Part shown: one piece after another, positions 11,385-22,128 of the stretch
Layout of the letters: each line of letters starts with the position of its first letter
Numbering within the stretch: position 1 is the first letter of the stretch
DNA from: Paguma larvata
Taxonomy: Eukaryota > Chordata > Mammalia > Carnivora > Viverridae
Direction of reading: 5' to 3'
DNA: 64,000 nucleotides
Assembly: GCA_030068075.1 (NCBI GenBank)
Contig: CM057841.1
Coordinates: 47,533,030-47,597,029 of the forward strand
Made by a program: the position numbers and the translations under genes
Notes under the pieces: model-generated
Seen by the model: only the letters and a program-made list of their open reading frames with translations
Databases searched by the model: none
Told to the model about the DNA's origin: nothing

Positions 11385-11825
11385 GCGTGTTCACTTCCTA
11401 TGACTGCAGCAACAAACTGCCATAACTACATGGCTCCAAACAACAGAAATTTATTCTTTCACAGTTCTGGTGGCCAGTAAGTCTGAAATCGAGGCATAGG
11501 CAGGCCTGCACTCATTTTGGAGGCTCTGGGGAGAATCCTTCCTTGTCTCTTCCAGTTTCTGGTGACTCTTGATGGTCTTTGGTTTCCTTGGCCATACCAC
11601 TCCAGTCTCTGCCTCTTATGTGTCTTTGACTTCTCCCATTCTGTCTTATACACGGTTAGTGGGTTTAGGGGTCCCCTGGGTAATTTGGGATAATCTATCT
11701 TAAGACCCTTAACTTAGTTACATCTATAAAGACCTTTTTTTCCAAATAAAGTAACATTCACAGAGTATGGGTATTAGGATGTGGACATACCTTTTTCAAA
11801 GCCAACATGTAACCCACCACACTTG
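11385..11825 (-). repeat. MaLR-type LTR (MLT1-like), minus strand
   Basis: Reverse-complement MLT1 wording: 'tatgactgcagcaacaaact', 'ggctccaaacaacagaaatt', 'ttctggtggccagtaagtct', 'ggtgactcttgatggtcttt', 'ttaagacccttaacttagtt'. Ancient, heavily diverged, non-coding. Confidence 0.8.
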
Positions 11826-12904
11826 GAGACTTAGAGATGTTTATGCACTGAGAGGATGGGTACGTAGGGCACTGGGATGACTCTTATAAGATTTGGGTAT
11901 AGAATAGAGAGAGGTCTAAGGTGAAGGAAAAAAGAATTACATAGGTATATCTATAGAAAAGTAGGGAAATTTGGTTCAGGGAGTGATAGACAGACAGAGG
12001 GACCAGCCCTGCTTTTGTTCTGTTGAAAGTTCCACTTCTTGGTTCCTGTCCCTCAGAAAGCCCAGCCGCCCTTAGGTTCTGTGATATAGTTGAATTCTTC
12101 AATAAATTCTCCTATTTGCTTAAGTTAGTTGGAGTAAGTTTCTCTGATTTTCAGCCTAGAGCCTTGAAGACAAAATAGCAGAAGGGTGGGGAGATGGGTC
12201 TCAATTTTGGCAAACTTTCAGGCTTCTTCAGGCTGTGATTTACTGCTACCCAAGCATCAACAGAAAATTTTGGCATGCTACTCACAAAATTAGACTAATT
12301 AGAATTTGTTTTTCATGTAAAACAGGAAAAGGTGGTTTATTTACCCCTACTGTCTCAAAATGTGAGGAATCAAAATTTTTTCTTACAAGAATCCCATTCT
12401 ACACACACCTCAGAGCACTTGAGGGAACTATATTTCATTTTGAACTACAGTGAAGGAGGGCACTCTTGGGTTTGTCCACCATGGTCAGGATACAAAGGGA
12501 CTGGAAGTCATACCATGAGAGAACGGTTGAAGAGACTCAAGAGGTTTAATCTGAAAAATGGAGGACTTGGAAAGCTATGATGGATGGTTTTTAAACTGTA
12601 AGGACTGTCACATAAAAGAGAAATATAGGAGTCACGTTCTGGGTTATTTCAGGAAGAAATTTTCAAGAATTTTAGGTGCTCAAAAATGGGGCATCCTGAT
12701 GCTTGATCTTAGGTTTGAGAAGATATGAGAAGTAAGCATCCTAAACACACACACACAAACAAAGACAGCCCCTTGACAACAGGGACTTCATCTCATTCAC
12801 TGAGTATACTCTGTGCCCAACATAAGCTCAGTGAGTAGTGGGTTCTCAGTCAAAGGTTGGTAAAGGGAAGAACGAAGAGCAAGAGTTTAAACAGAAGGTA
12901 GGTA
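11826..12904. other. Intergenic; possible L3/CR1-like fragment
   Basis: About 12440-12680 ('gagagaacggttgaagagac', 'aactgtaaggactgtcacat') resembles the 3' part of an ancient CR1/L3 LINE on the + strand. The rest is unassigned. Confidence 0.35.
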
Positions 12905-13262
12905 TCTTAGTACATTTGGATTACTGTGACAAAAATACAGCAGACTGGGTGGGTTAAACAATAGACATTTATTTCTTATAGTTCTGGAAGCTGGGAAGTC
13001 TAAGATCAAGGTGCTGGCAGATTCATTGTCTGGTGAGAGTCAACTTCCTGGTTCATAGCTGTTGTCTTTGCTGTAAAACTTACATGATGGACAGGCTCTA
13101 GGGAGCTCTCTAGCGTCTCTTTTATGAGGGCACTAATCCCATTCATGAGGGCCCCACCCTCATGATCTAATTACCTCCAAAGGCCCCCACTTCTTAATAC
13201 CATCACACTGGGGGTTAGTGAATTTTGAATAATGACACCAACATTCAGTCTTTAGCACTGGG
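12905..13262 (-). repeat. MaLR-type LTR (MLT1-like), minus strand
   Basis: Reverse-complement LTR from 'tatcttagtacatttggatt' through 'agttctggaagctgggaagt' and 'gggccccaccctcatgatct' to 'aacattcagtctttagcact'. Read on the minus strand it has the expected MLT1 order, including the AATAAAT region near the 3' end. It is a solo element with no internal genes. Confidence 0.82.
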
Positions 13263-13329
13263 CAACTGTTTGGAGTTGATGTCAAAGAGATAGAAAACTG
13301 GACTGAAGGATGGTGACAATATTAATAAG

Positions 13330-13520
13330 AATGATCGCTTTCCTTCATTAAGTCCTTGGTTTATGTTATTATCTTATTTAATCTTCAATTATCCTACACT
13401 GTGGTTGCCTCTATTTTACAGATGTGGTAACTTAACTACAGAGAGGTTAAGTAGTGAACTCCACTACTTAAGTAGTGGGGAGGAAGTTCAGACCTAGAGT
13501 CATCTCACAGTAGTAAGAAA
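13330..13520 (-). repeat. MIR SINE, minus strand
   Basis: 'ttatcttatttaatcttcaa', 'ttttacagatgtggtaactt' and 'acagagaggttaagtagtga' are the complement of the MIR core, in order. Confidence 0.75.
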
Positions 13521-15579
13521 AATTGTTGCTCATGTATTGAACAACTACTCTGTTCTAAAAGTTTTATACACAATGATCTCTAAGACTCTTTATAATGGTG
13601 AATCCATGATTTCTGGGTATCTGCCCCCTAAGTTCTGGACCATGGCCCTTCTCTGCCTGGGTCTCATGGACCAGGATTGCTGACATGGATGAGTGGCTTG
13701 AGGCCCCCAGGGCAACTGGCCTACTTAACCACTCGAAGTCTAAAGAAGGCTCAGTCTCGACTGCTCATTAATTCAATTACCTTAGAAAGAACGGGTCCTG
13801 GCCTCATCTCTTACTCAATGCAAGTGTGAGGTTCCTTAGGGGTCATGCAGCTTTAGGAGAGAGAAGTCTTCATCCTTCCTGTTAATATTGCTTGAATATA
13901 AATTTCAATTTATTAATTGAATTATTTATTAATTTACCTGCTTGAAGGTAAATGTAAGTTAACGAAGATCTTCAAATTTGATCTACTTATTAATACCATA
14001 ATTAGTTTTCAGTGGGATATCCATTTCTAGACCCGTGGCTTTTGTTTCGTTTTGTGTTTGTGTTTGTTTTCCACTGTGCTGCCTGCCCACCTGTCTGGTC
14101 CTGAGAATAGGCCAGGCTCTCATCCCTGTGCAGCTGCTGCAGTTGGGCCCTGATGGAAGAGCAACTCTCAGAAGCCCTAAAAGGCCTCTGGGAATGGGGT
14201 GGTGGATGGTGGTGGTAAATGCTAGTCGTAGGTCTGGCTCTGAGGATGTGACTTTAGATAATCTATATTTCTCCCTGTAATAATATGCGCTTAATCCTTA
14301 ACCTTATACATCTTCTACTGCTCTGTACACTTCAAAATAACTCCTGTTTCTGCTTGTATTTATAGCCTGTCTCGTATTTCTTCTGTAACCCTTAAGTCAG
14401 ACAAGCATGGCTTGTGGGCTGTAGTCATAAAGCAACTTAATTTTTGTCTTCCAGTTTCTCTTTAAAATGTCTCTGTGGGGCACATTGTTTCCCTGCTTGT
14501 GACTGAACTCAGTCAGGTGCCAAGACTTTTATGGACCCTCTTGCATGTCAAAACCCAGCCTCGGTACAGCTGTTAAAAACTTCTGTCCAAAGTGATAATC
14601 AAAACTTTTAAAGTTGTGTCTCCTTTCCTTTTTTTAGCTTGGGCTGCTGCGAGTAGGAACCCTGTAGCTCAGGAATGAAAGCAGGGTCACCTTCTTCTTT
14701 ACCGTTGTTTTCTTTTTGGGTTCATTGCCACCCTCTTCACCTGTGCCCCCAGTTGGGCAACTGTTTTCTGACTCCATTGGATTAGAACATGAAGAGGGAG
14801 GGAAGAAAAAGACCGTAAGAAAATTGTTCCTTGTCTGATACCGCCATGATTAAGAAGATACTTCCACTTGTGGGGCACTTTCAAGGGTCTTTCAGAAAGC
14901 TTACCCTCATCACCGGGCATCTGTACCCTGCAGTTCTCTTAACGACATCAAATATATCTCTCTATTGCCTGGTTCTTTGCTTTTCTTCGGCCTCTGGAAA
15001 TCTAACAATATCCTTAGTTTCCCTTTGCTGAAGTCTCTTTTCCCACCAGATTTTCCTCTTAGAAAGGATCCAAAATGAGCCTATATATCTTTCTTCACTG
15101 ACCCACATCTGCTCCATAGAAAATCCTCATGCATTTTTTAACTTAATAAATCTAGGGGAAGGGGACAGGTTGTTCCCAACCAAGCAGTTCTTCCTTTGCT
15201 CTGCTGTGTGCTGACTAGTTCATCCATCTCTTGCCCTTTAGATTCCAGGTGGGATTCAGACACAAGCCCTCTGTGCCCCCCGATATGTTAAACTCATTGG
15301 TGGTTCCCACAGAGCTCCTTTCTTTTGACTGAAGGTTTAGGAGGGGATCAAAGCTCAGTCCTCTTTGAAGAAATCCTTCCCAGTCACTCACTCCTGACCC
15401 TTTTATATACTCATGTGTGAAAGTCTTAAGAGTTGTCTAACTTATTTTCTTCATAAATTCTTGATCTAGTTCCTCCGTTTGAAGTTTGCTAGCAATTATG
15501 CCTCAGATGAAATGTCTACTTTAACATATGTAATAAGAAGTCCCTTGTTTATTCAACCAGTATTAAGCTTCCACTAGAC
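13521..15579. other. Intergenic sequence, nothing recognised
   Basis: About 2 kb without a supported exon. Small frames at 14035-14280 and 14699-15031 show no domain, conserved motif or splice logic. Confidence 0.4.
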
Positions 15580-15895
15580 CAGTGCTGTCCAACTGAAATA
15601 TAATGCAAGCCAGACATGTAATTTAACATTTTCTAACAGATTAAAAAACAAGAAACAAATGAAAATAATTTTAATGATAATCTTGTTTAACCTAATATAT
15701 CTAAAATATTATTTCAATATGAAATCAATATTAAAAATTTTAATGAAACATTTTACAGTCTTGTTTTGCAATAAGTCTTTGAAATCTGGAGTTGATACTT
15801 GCTCTAGATTCTAGTTTGAGTCACCCACATACCAAGTGCTTAATGGTCACAAGTGTCTGGTGGCTACTGTAATAGACAGCATGGCAGTGAACTGT
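15580..15895. mobile_element. Non-autonomous DNA transposon (hAT-like)
   Basis: An AT-rich 316-bp unit whose left end 'cagtgctgtccaactgaaat' and right end 'gtaatagacagcatggcag' (complement: CTGCCATGCTGTCTATTAC) are imperfect inverted repeats. Interior words 'aagtgcttaatggtcacaag' and 'ggtggctactgtaatagaca' are those of a common ancient mammalian DNA element. Family name not resolved. Confidence 0.68.
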
Positions 15896-16184
15896 AAGCT
15901 TTCCAGTGAAGACTGGTGTTCTTCTTGGTCATTACTATATACTCAGTGCTTGGCATATAGTAAGCACAGGATATTTGTGAAATTGAACAGAAATATAATA
16001 GAATGAAGAAATTATCAAGGGAATTATTCAGTACTTTCCACAGGACATATAGTCTAAATCATTCAGTTCTGCATACGTTTCATTTGCCCACATAGTTTTT
16101 AATTCATTTACGCCACCAAACATTTATCCTTCATAAGTTAGACAGAGGTGTCTTTGTCTTGTCCCCATGATCCCCTGATGTTCC

Positions 16185-16445
16185 TAGTATTGTAATATGG
16201 AGATTTGTGCAGTCAAGAAATATTTATTGGGTGTCCATGCTGGGCCAGTTATTTTCAGTACTGGGGATCCTGTGTTGAGTAATGTCTCTGTCCTTGGGGA
16301 GCTCACAGACGGTAAAAAGCCACAAGGGCTATGAAGGCAAGAACTGGGGTAATGTGATAGGGTGTGCCTGGGGGTGGGTGAGTAAGAGAGTAGGAGGGAG
16401 AAGTTGCCAGTCCTTTGAAGAGCTAAGGGAAGGACGATCTGATTG
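16185..16445 (-). repeat. L2 LINE 3' end, minus strand
   Basis: 'caagaaatatttattgggtg', 'actggggatcctgtgttgag' and 'tccttggggagctcacagac' are the complement of the L2 3' end. Confidence 0.78.
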
Positions 16446-16479
16446 TGGCTTCCTGCGGTCCTACAAGCTATCTCCTTTT

Positions 16480-16901
16480 CAGCTATATTGACCTTTTCAT
16501 TTTCTCCAACATTCAAATTCATTTCTTTTAACTTCCTGTTTCCTGTTCCTGTGTTGCTATCTGCCTTGCTCTTCTTTAGCTGGTGTCTTCTCATGTGTTG
16601 GCTCAAATGCCATCTGCTTAATGTGAACTACTCTGACCACCCTATCTATAGGGTGTTTTACATTAGACACTTGCTGTCATATAACCGTATTTTATTTATT
16701 ATCATAAACTGAGATGATCTTGTTTATTCATCTGTTGTCTCTCATACCATAAGGAAAACTCTAAGAAATTAGGGACTTTGTCTTCATAATTTCTATGTTC
16801 TACTGGCGAGAAAGGTGCCTCTACGACAAACATATGACCTGCAATTAGTGACCAATGGATATTGAATGAATGAATGAATGAATGAATGAATGAATGAAGG
16901 T
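16480..16901 (+). repeat. L2 LINE 3' end with (GAAT)n tail
   Basis: 'tgttggctcaaatgccatct', 'actctgaccaccctatctat', 'aattagggactttgtcttca', then an expanded (TGAA)n run at 16863-16899. L2 naturally ends in a few TGAA units, so the microsatellite arose at the LINE terminus. It lies head-to-head with the minus-strand L2 just upstream. Confidence 0.85.
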
Positions 16902-16991
16902 CAAGAGTTTGTTAAAGTCTTTGGGAGATGTCCCAAGGCAGGATTTGAATGAAGCCAATGGTCTAAATGAAGTCTGGAAAGAACCACAAAC

Positions 16992-17215
16992 TTAAAAAAA
17001 AATTTTTTTTTACATTTATTTGTTTTCGAGAGAGAGACAGAGAGAGTGAGCAGAGAAGGGGCAGAAAAGAAAGTGAGGGAGAGAGAATCCCAAGCAGGCT
17101 CTGTACTGTCAGCACAGAGCCGAATGTGGGACTCGAACTCATGGTCCACGGAGATCATGACCTGAAGTGAAACCAAGAGTCCCACATTTAACCAATAGAG
17201 TGTCCCCCCGCCCCC
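16992..17215 (-). mobile_element. SINEC, minus strand
   Basis: T-rich tail complement, (GA)-rich body, 'actgtcagcacagagccgaa', 'ggtccacggagatcatgacc' and a decayed tRNA-like head. A C-rich stretch (17205-17222) replaces the usual end. No convincing target-site duplication was found. Confidence 0.9.
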
Positions 17216-17237
17216 GCACCTCCCAAACTGTTTTTGA

Positions 17238-17338
17238 AAAGATTTTATTTTTGAGTAATCTCTATAGCCAATGCAGAGCTGAAACCCAGAACCCCAAGAG
17301 TCACATGCTATACGGACTGAGCCAGCCAGACCCCCACA
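17238..17338 (-). mobile_element. Short SINEC, minus strand, next to a longer copy
   Basis: Antisense of the short SINEC type: 'gattttatttttgagtaatc', 'tctatagccaatgcagagct', then 'ggactgagccagccagaccc'. It sits 20 bp from the SINEC at 16992-17215 in the same orientation. Confidence 0.85.
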
Positions 17339-17735
17339 GAACCGCACTATTTTAATCTTTGGTCTCTGAGAGGGAAATGGGGTTAATGCATATAGAGGTT
17401 ATTCTTTCGGGCTGTCTTAGGTTCTGGCTCGGGCTCCTTTGGAAATCTACAGTTATGGACCATTCTGTTGAATAAATGAACATAAACTTTTGCATATAAT
17501 TTAGGGGGGTTCATGGACATTTTACCTGAAGAGGTAAAATTGACCCTAAGTTAAACGTTTCTGTGGAAATGAGAACTCTCACAGTAACACAGAGAGACAA
17601 ATGTTTTAATAAGATGCTGCATGAACTCCACTTAAAGAGCTAGGATAGGTGCCTGCTGAAGGGTGCCTTTAGGGAGAGGTGTACGAAGAATTTCTGAAAA
17701 TGAAATTCTTTCCTACCAAATAGTGCTGCTTGGCC

Positions 17736-17749
17736 GTTGCTATGGACGC
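17736..17749 (+). promoter_or_regulatory. X-box-like RFX site 1 (degenerate)
   Basis: GTTGCTATGGACGC: a perfect left half-site (GTTGCT) and a diverged right half (consensus RGYAAC). Confidence 0.6.
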
Positions 17750-17758
17750 TTGCCTGCT

Positions 17759-17763
17759 CCAAT
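17759..17763 (+). promoter_or_regulatory. CCAAT box (NF-Y site)
   Basis: CTCCAATCA contains a forward CCAAT with NF-Y-like flanks, placed between the two X-boxes. Confidence 0.55.
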
Positions 17764-17799
17764 CATGTTTCGGCTTGCTAGACTGTGCAGCGCTCTTTC

Positions 17800-17823
17800 G
17801 TTGCTGTGGCAACGGATGGCAAC
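17800..17823 (+). promoter_or_regulatory. X-box RFX site 2 (inverted repeat) plus extra half-site
   Basis: GTTGCTGTGGCAAC (17800-17813) fits the X-box pattern of two opposed half-sites with a 2-bp spacer and no half-site mismatch. A further GGCAAC half-site follows at 17818-17823. Confidence 0.8.
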
Positions 17824-17898
17824 AACTCGGCCCAGACTGCTGGAGGAGAGCCGGTGGCTTGGAGCCGGTGCGGACAGAGCCCCTTGGCTGCGGCGTCT
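17824..17898 (+). other. HYDIN: Possible non-coding first exon of HYDIN
   Basis: A GTGAGT splice donor begins at 17899 directly downstream of the X-box cluster, and the first coding exon at 47719 opens with a splice acceptor, so at least one upstream exon must exist. This is the best position I see. The start is arbitrary, because the transcription start cannot be read, and other donors (for example GTAAAC at 18182) are possible. Confidence 0.38.
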
Positions 17899-18841
17899 GT
17901 GAGTTGGACGCAGGGTCTTGGAGGGGGAACTGGTCACAGAAATGACAGGCATTCGGGGGTGTTCCAGGGTCCGAAGTCCTTCCAGTGATCATGGGGTCAC
18001 AAGATGGAGGGACTTGGGGACTGGCTGGGACAGCTTCTCCTCGTGTTCCCGCCCGCATCTCAGCTGTTACTCAAGCTTTCCAGACCCTGTTCCTCCTCAG
18101 CCTTCCCTGCCCCTTTCTTCTCATTCCCATTAAAATAGCGGAACCTCTGACCTGGGTGTTCACTTTGCTTCTAACTTTTAGGTAAACTTGAGGCCTTGGG
18201 CAAATCATCTTCGGTATTTTCTCTCCCAAATGGGGTGCCATGCTCCCGCTCCCTCCCTTCCCTCACCCTTTCCTTCTCAGGAAGATTGTGAAGATAAATG
18301 CCTGACCAATATGGTCACATATATGGCCACATTTCTTAGCCATGGTCCTGTGAAGTGATTTTAATGATTAACCCGCCTTTATAGTGGCTCAGAAAGTGTC
18401 CCGTGATGAGGGCTAGTGAGTGAGTTTCCGTTGCTATGACCCTTAATCACCATCTATGCTGGATACCAGGTGTGTTGTCCTCTGTGTGTGTTCTCCTGTT
18501 TACCCTGGGATGTGTTTCTTGCTCCCTTCCAGTGTTGGATCTTGTCCTTTACATTTCACCATACTTCAAATACTGTGTAATTTATGAAGATGATTCTCCC
18601 CATTCTTCTTTACTCCTTCAAGTAACTGAGGTCCAACCTCATGTCTAGCACTAAGGTAGTGTCCTGCAGGAAAAAAAGGAAAAAAATATTGTTACCACAT
18701 GATCTATGTGCCCTTGATGAGGTTATATGGTGGAGTCACGTTTTGCTATGTTAGGTTTAGAAGTCAGTGCTAAAGTCAAAGTTGAATGCAGTCAAAAATA
18801 TCCCTTGACAAGCTCTTAAATCACCTGAGAGCAACCCAATT
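17899..18841. other. Proposed start of the first HYDIN intron, repeat-free
   Basis: About 900 bp without a recognisable repeat, GC-richer than average up to about 18300. A further X-box-like half-site, GTTGCTATGACC, lies at 18430-18441. Several overlapping open frames at 17663-18185 come from base composition and have no recognisable protein features. Confidence 0.45.
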
Positions 18842-18857
18842 CAGAAATGGAACCACT

Positions 18858-18944
18858 GAGGAAGCCTGACTGGCTCAGTTGATGGAGCGTATGACTCTTG
18901 ATCTCTGGGTTGTGAGTTTGAGCCGACGGTGGGTATAGAGATTA
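18858..18944 (+). mobile_element. Short SINEC, plus strand
   Basis: 'aagcctgactggctcagttg' through 'gggtatagagatta' is the short SINEC type. Flanks CAGAAATGGAACCACT (18842-18857) and CAGAAATCAAACCATT (18945-18960) match at 13 of 16, marking an old insertion. Confidence 0.88.
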
Positions 18945-18960
18945 CAGAAATCAAACCATT

Positions 18961-19779
18961 AAAAAGCTTTCATTCTGAGAATATTTAAAATTTTAGTTTA
19001 TAGACTTTTCCTGTGTGTCACCATAAATTAGTAGAATGATAAATTTATCAGTTCCGTTACGTCTTTATTCTTCCAAATTTCGCTGTGGCCCTCATTTCAT
19101 ACTTCAGTTTCTTTCTTATCAATGTCGAGGAGGCTGGCATCATTTGAATGGCTACCTGGACATCACCGTTTGCTTGTTGGGCTGGTAAATCCTTAGACTC
19201 ATTCATGCATCCCTTCTGTGGTCTCCCCAGTGTGCGTTAGGTGGACACGCTGTTCCAGCAGTGATGAAGCCAACACTAGCATTTTCAGGGCTATCTCACC
19301 TTCCCCTGTAGTCCACTGACTGGAATGGCAAAGACAACCACCCAGCTATTTTAAAGGTTATTCTTCTGTCTTTTACTTTAGCTAAGTATAAATATAGTTG
19401 AAATTCCATCATCCCCATTGATGTAACTCTTTTGGGGTCTTATTGTAGAGATTATAATTCCTCTGCATAGGCATCAACACTTGGTATTTTCAGTATTTGA
19501 AAAGTTTGTCTTTCTGATGGGAAAATAATGGTTATCACTTTGTTATAATTTACATTTGTCAGATTACTGGAGAGACTGAGCAGTTTATATCTGTTGACTG
19601 TTGATACTTGGTCTTCTGTAGATTGCCTGTCTTTATCTTTGCCCAATTTAAATGTGACTGTCCTTTTTGTATTGATTTGTAAGATTGCTCTACATATCCT
19701 GGATATTGATACCTTTTTTGCTATGTTGAGATATAAATTAAATTACTGTTTTCTTCTAGTATATTCTTAGCTATTTTTT
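18961..19779. other. Intron or intergenic, nothing recognised
   Basis: AT-rich sequence. Text from about 19450 onwards could be the start of the neighbouring antisense L1 but is too diverged to assign. Confidence 0.4.
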
Positions 19780-20720
19780 AAAGTCAGGTTTGTGATATAT
19801 AAATTATATACTATAAAATTCACCTCTTTTGAGAGTGCAGTTCCATGATTTTTGAAAAATATTTTGAAAAATATAGTTGTGTAACTACATTAATATATAG
19901 AAAGATTTCATTAGCTCAGAAAGTTCCCTTGTACCTAGTTGTAGGCAGTCCTCTTTCCCTACCTCCAGCCCCTGGCATCTAATGATCTGATTTCTGTTTC
20001 TGTGTTTTCCAGAATATCATATAGTGGAATCATAAGATACATAGCACTTTTTGTCTGCATTGTTTTATTTAACACATCGCTTTTGAGATTTATCCATGTT
20101 GTTGCATGTAACAGTAGTTCATTTCTTATTATTGCTGAGTTCTCTTCAATTGAAAGGATGTACCACCAGGCAATGGACTTCAGGGTTGCCTCCGGTATTG
20201 ATTATGAATAAATAAACTTCTATAAGCATTCACATACAGCTCTTTGTATCCACATATGTTGTACATATGTTATACTCCCAGATAAATACCTGGGACTAGG
20301 ATTGCTAGGTTCTATGGTAAGTGTGTGTTTAATTTTATCAGGAACTGCCAAACTATTTTCCATGCCACTGTACCCTTTTGCACTTCTTCCAGCATAGTAT
20401 AAGAGTTTCGTTTGCTCTACAACCTCGCCAGCAGGTAACGATTTTGCTAATTTTAATTATTCTTGTAGATGTGTAGTGGTATCTGATTCTGTTTTTGATT
20501 CACATTTTCTTGATGACTAATGGTGTTGAACCACATGTGCTTATTTGTTATTCTATTTGTTTTTGGTGAGGTTTCTGTTCACATCATTTGCCCATGTCCT
20601 ATTTGCTTGCTTTCTTATTGAGTTTTGTTTTGAAGTCAATTTTTCTTTTTAATTTTGAGGAATTCCAATGTATCACTTTTTTCTTCTATAGATTATGCTA
20701 CCTAGAACTCTTTGCCTAAC
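19780..20720 (-). repeat. Ancient L1 (L1M) 3' end, minus strand
   Basis: Complement of the mammalian L1 3' region: 'aatatcatatagtggaatca', 'tttatccatgttgttgcatg', 'tattgctgagttctcttcaa', 'gataaatacctgggactagg', 'ttgcccatgtcctatttgct'. No intact frame. Confidence 0.85.
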
Positions 20721-21806
20721 CCAAGGTAACATAGATTTTCTTATGTTTTTTTTCTTGAAGTTTTATAAATTTAGGTTTTATATTTTATTTCATTTTCACC
20801 ATTTTAAAAATTGTTTCTTTTTTATCATTTTGTTTTGTTATTTCATTTTATTTTATTTGTATATGAGCAAACTTAGATTTATTTGGGGCAAGACGCAGCA
20901 ATACTTGTGTGTGAGAATGATTCTTGCAACCACAAAGTAGAGGGGAAGTTATTGTTATGAATTAGTGGCATAGTTTCACAAAATTCAAAATAGTTTTGAG
21001 AATGTTTCTCTATGTTAGCAGCAAAAACATTTAGAACATGAAAGCTGTCGTCACATTTGAAAGACACCCACATAGCTTTGAGTACTGAAATCAAGTTTTA
21101 ATTGATATATTTTGGGGTGTGTGTAAAGTAGAGATTTTTGATCTTGGATATGTGGATCTTTAGATGTAATGTTTATGTTCATTTCTGGGGGGACAGTGTT
21201 CATAGCTTTTATCCAGTTCCTAGTGGGACTCAGACCTCAAAGGTTAAAGATCACTGGTTTAGGATGAGCACATTTCAGAGCACAGGGGATATAGTAATAC
21301 ACTGGATCGTGGGTGCTCTCGTCGAAAGTGAAGAAACAGCCCTTTCCTGCAGGCAGTCTCCCTGTCTCAGATGATTTCTTCCAAGATCTATTTCCTCATT
21401 AACACTGCAGACACACTTAGCATTTGACTTCTCTTCATATAAAATGTCTTGCAAGGGGAATGAGGGCTTGAAGTAAGGCAAAAATAATTGTCAGATCATG
21501 GCTGGGATGATTTCAAGTTGGGCAGAGAAGAATAATTGAGGACTTGACAAATCACCAAATGCCTCTGTCATGATTTAATTTGAAAAACTGTTCTGGTTTT
21601 TCCTTTTTTTGAGATATAAAGTGCTTAAGTTTTGATTTTTTTTTTAAGAGTCACATTTACCTCTTGCAGTGGTAGAGAAGAGGAGTGGGCTTTTAAGAAA
21701 TGTTCTTTGCTTGATTGAAAGGCTCGTTAGAAAGTATATCATCTTGTCAAAGTAGTGGTCTTCATCTTACATTAAATACCAAAGAGTCAACGTGGTCAAC
21801 TTTAAA
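20721..21806. other. Intron or intergenic, nothing firmly recognised
   Basis: T-rich to about 20880, possibly more antisense L1, then mixed sequence with no supported exon. About 20950-21260 may be an old unassigned interspersed repeat. Confidence 0.35.
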
Positions 21807-21819
21807 GAAAAATTAGTGT

Positions 21820-22115
21820 TGGGGCACCTGGGTGGCTTAGTCAGTTCAGTGTCTCTTGATTTTGGCTCAGGTCATGACCTCACAGTCTTGAGATCAAGCC
21901 CTGTGTTAGGCTCTGCACTGGATGTGGAGTCTGGGTAGGATTCTCTCTCTCCCTCTGCCCCTCCTTGTTCCTGCACTTGCATGCTCTCTCTCTCTCCCTC
22001 AAAAAAGGAAGGAAGGAAGGAAGGAAGGAAGGAAGGAAGGAAGGAAGGAAGGAAGGAAGGAAGGAAGGAAGGAAAGGAAGGAAAGGAAGGAAAGAAAGAC
22101 AAAGAAGGAAAGGAA
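21820..22115 (+). mobile_element. SINEC, plus strand, with expanded GGAA tail
   Basis: Starts 'tggggcacctgggtggctta' and carries the usual CT-rich region, but the tail has become a long (GGAA)n tract. Perfect 13-bp duplications GAAAAATTAGTGT at 21807-21819 and 22116-22128 show that the whole microsatellite lies inside the SINE insertion. Confidence 0.97.
22007..22115 (+). repeat. (GGAA)n microsatellite
   Basis: Pure GGAA at 22007-22074 (about 17 units), then interrupted GGAA/GAAA to about 22115. It is born from the SINEC tail. The long minus-strand 'LPSFLPSF' frames are translations of this tract and not genes. Confidence 0.97.
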
Positions 22116-22128
22116 GAAAAATTAGTGT

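Larger units (their letters stand above)
17700..17898 (+). promoter_or_regulatory. HYDIN: Candidate HYDIN promoter, X-box/CCAAT type
   Basis: Directly seen: a repeat-free segment with about 13 CpGs in under 200 bp (far above the surrounding sequence), no TATA box, an X-box at 17736-17749, CCAAT at 17759-17763, a near-perfect inverted X-box at 17800-17813 and an extra GGCAAC half-site at 17818-17823. Known: RFX-family factors bind X-boxes near the start sites of ciliary genes, often with NF-Y at CCAAT, and HYDIN is a motile-cilia gene. Inferred: this is the HYDIN start region, about 30 kb before the first coding exon. A distal enhancer or promoter of an unseen transcript is possible. Confidence 0.72.

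Noticed and set aside
17663..18185. Several overlapping open frames on both strands in the GC-richer region
   Set aside because: Higher GC content lowers stop frequency. The frames conflict with each other and none has a recognisable motif; the region is better explained as promoter and 5'UTR.
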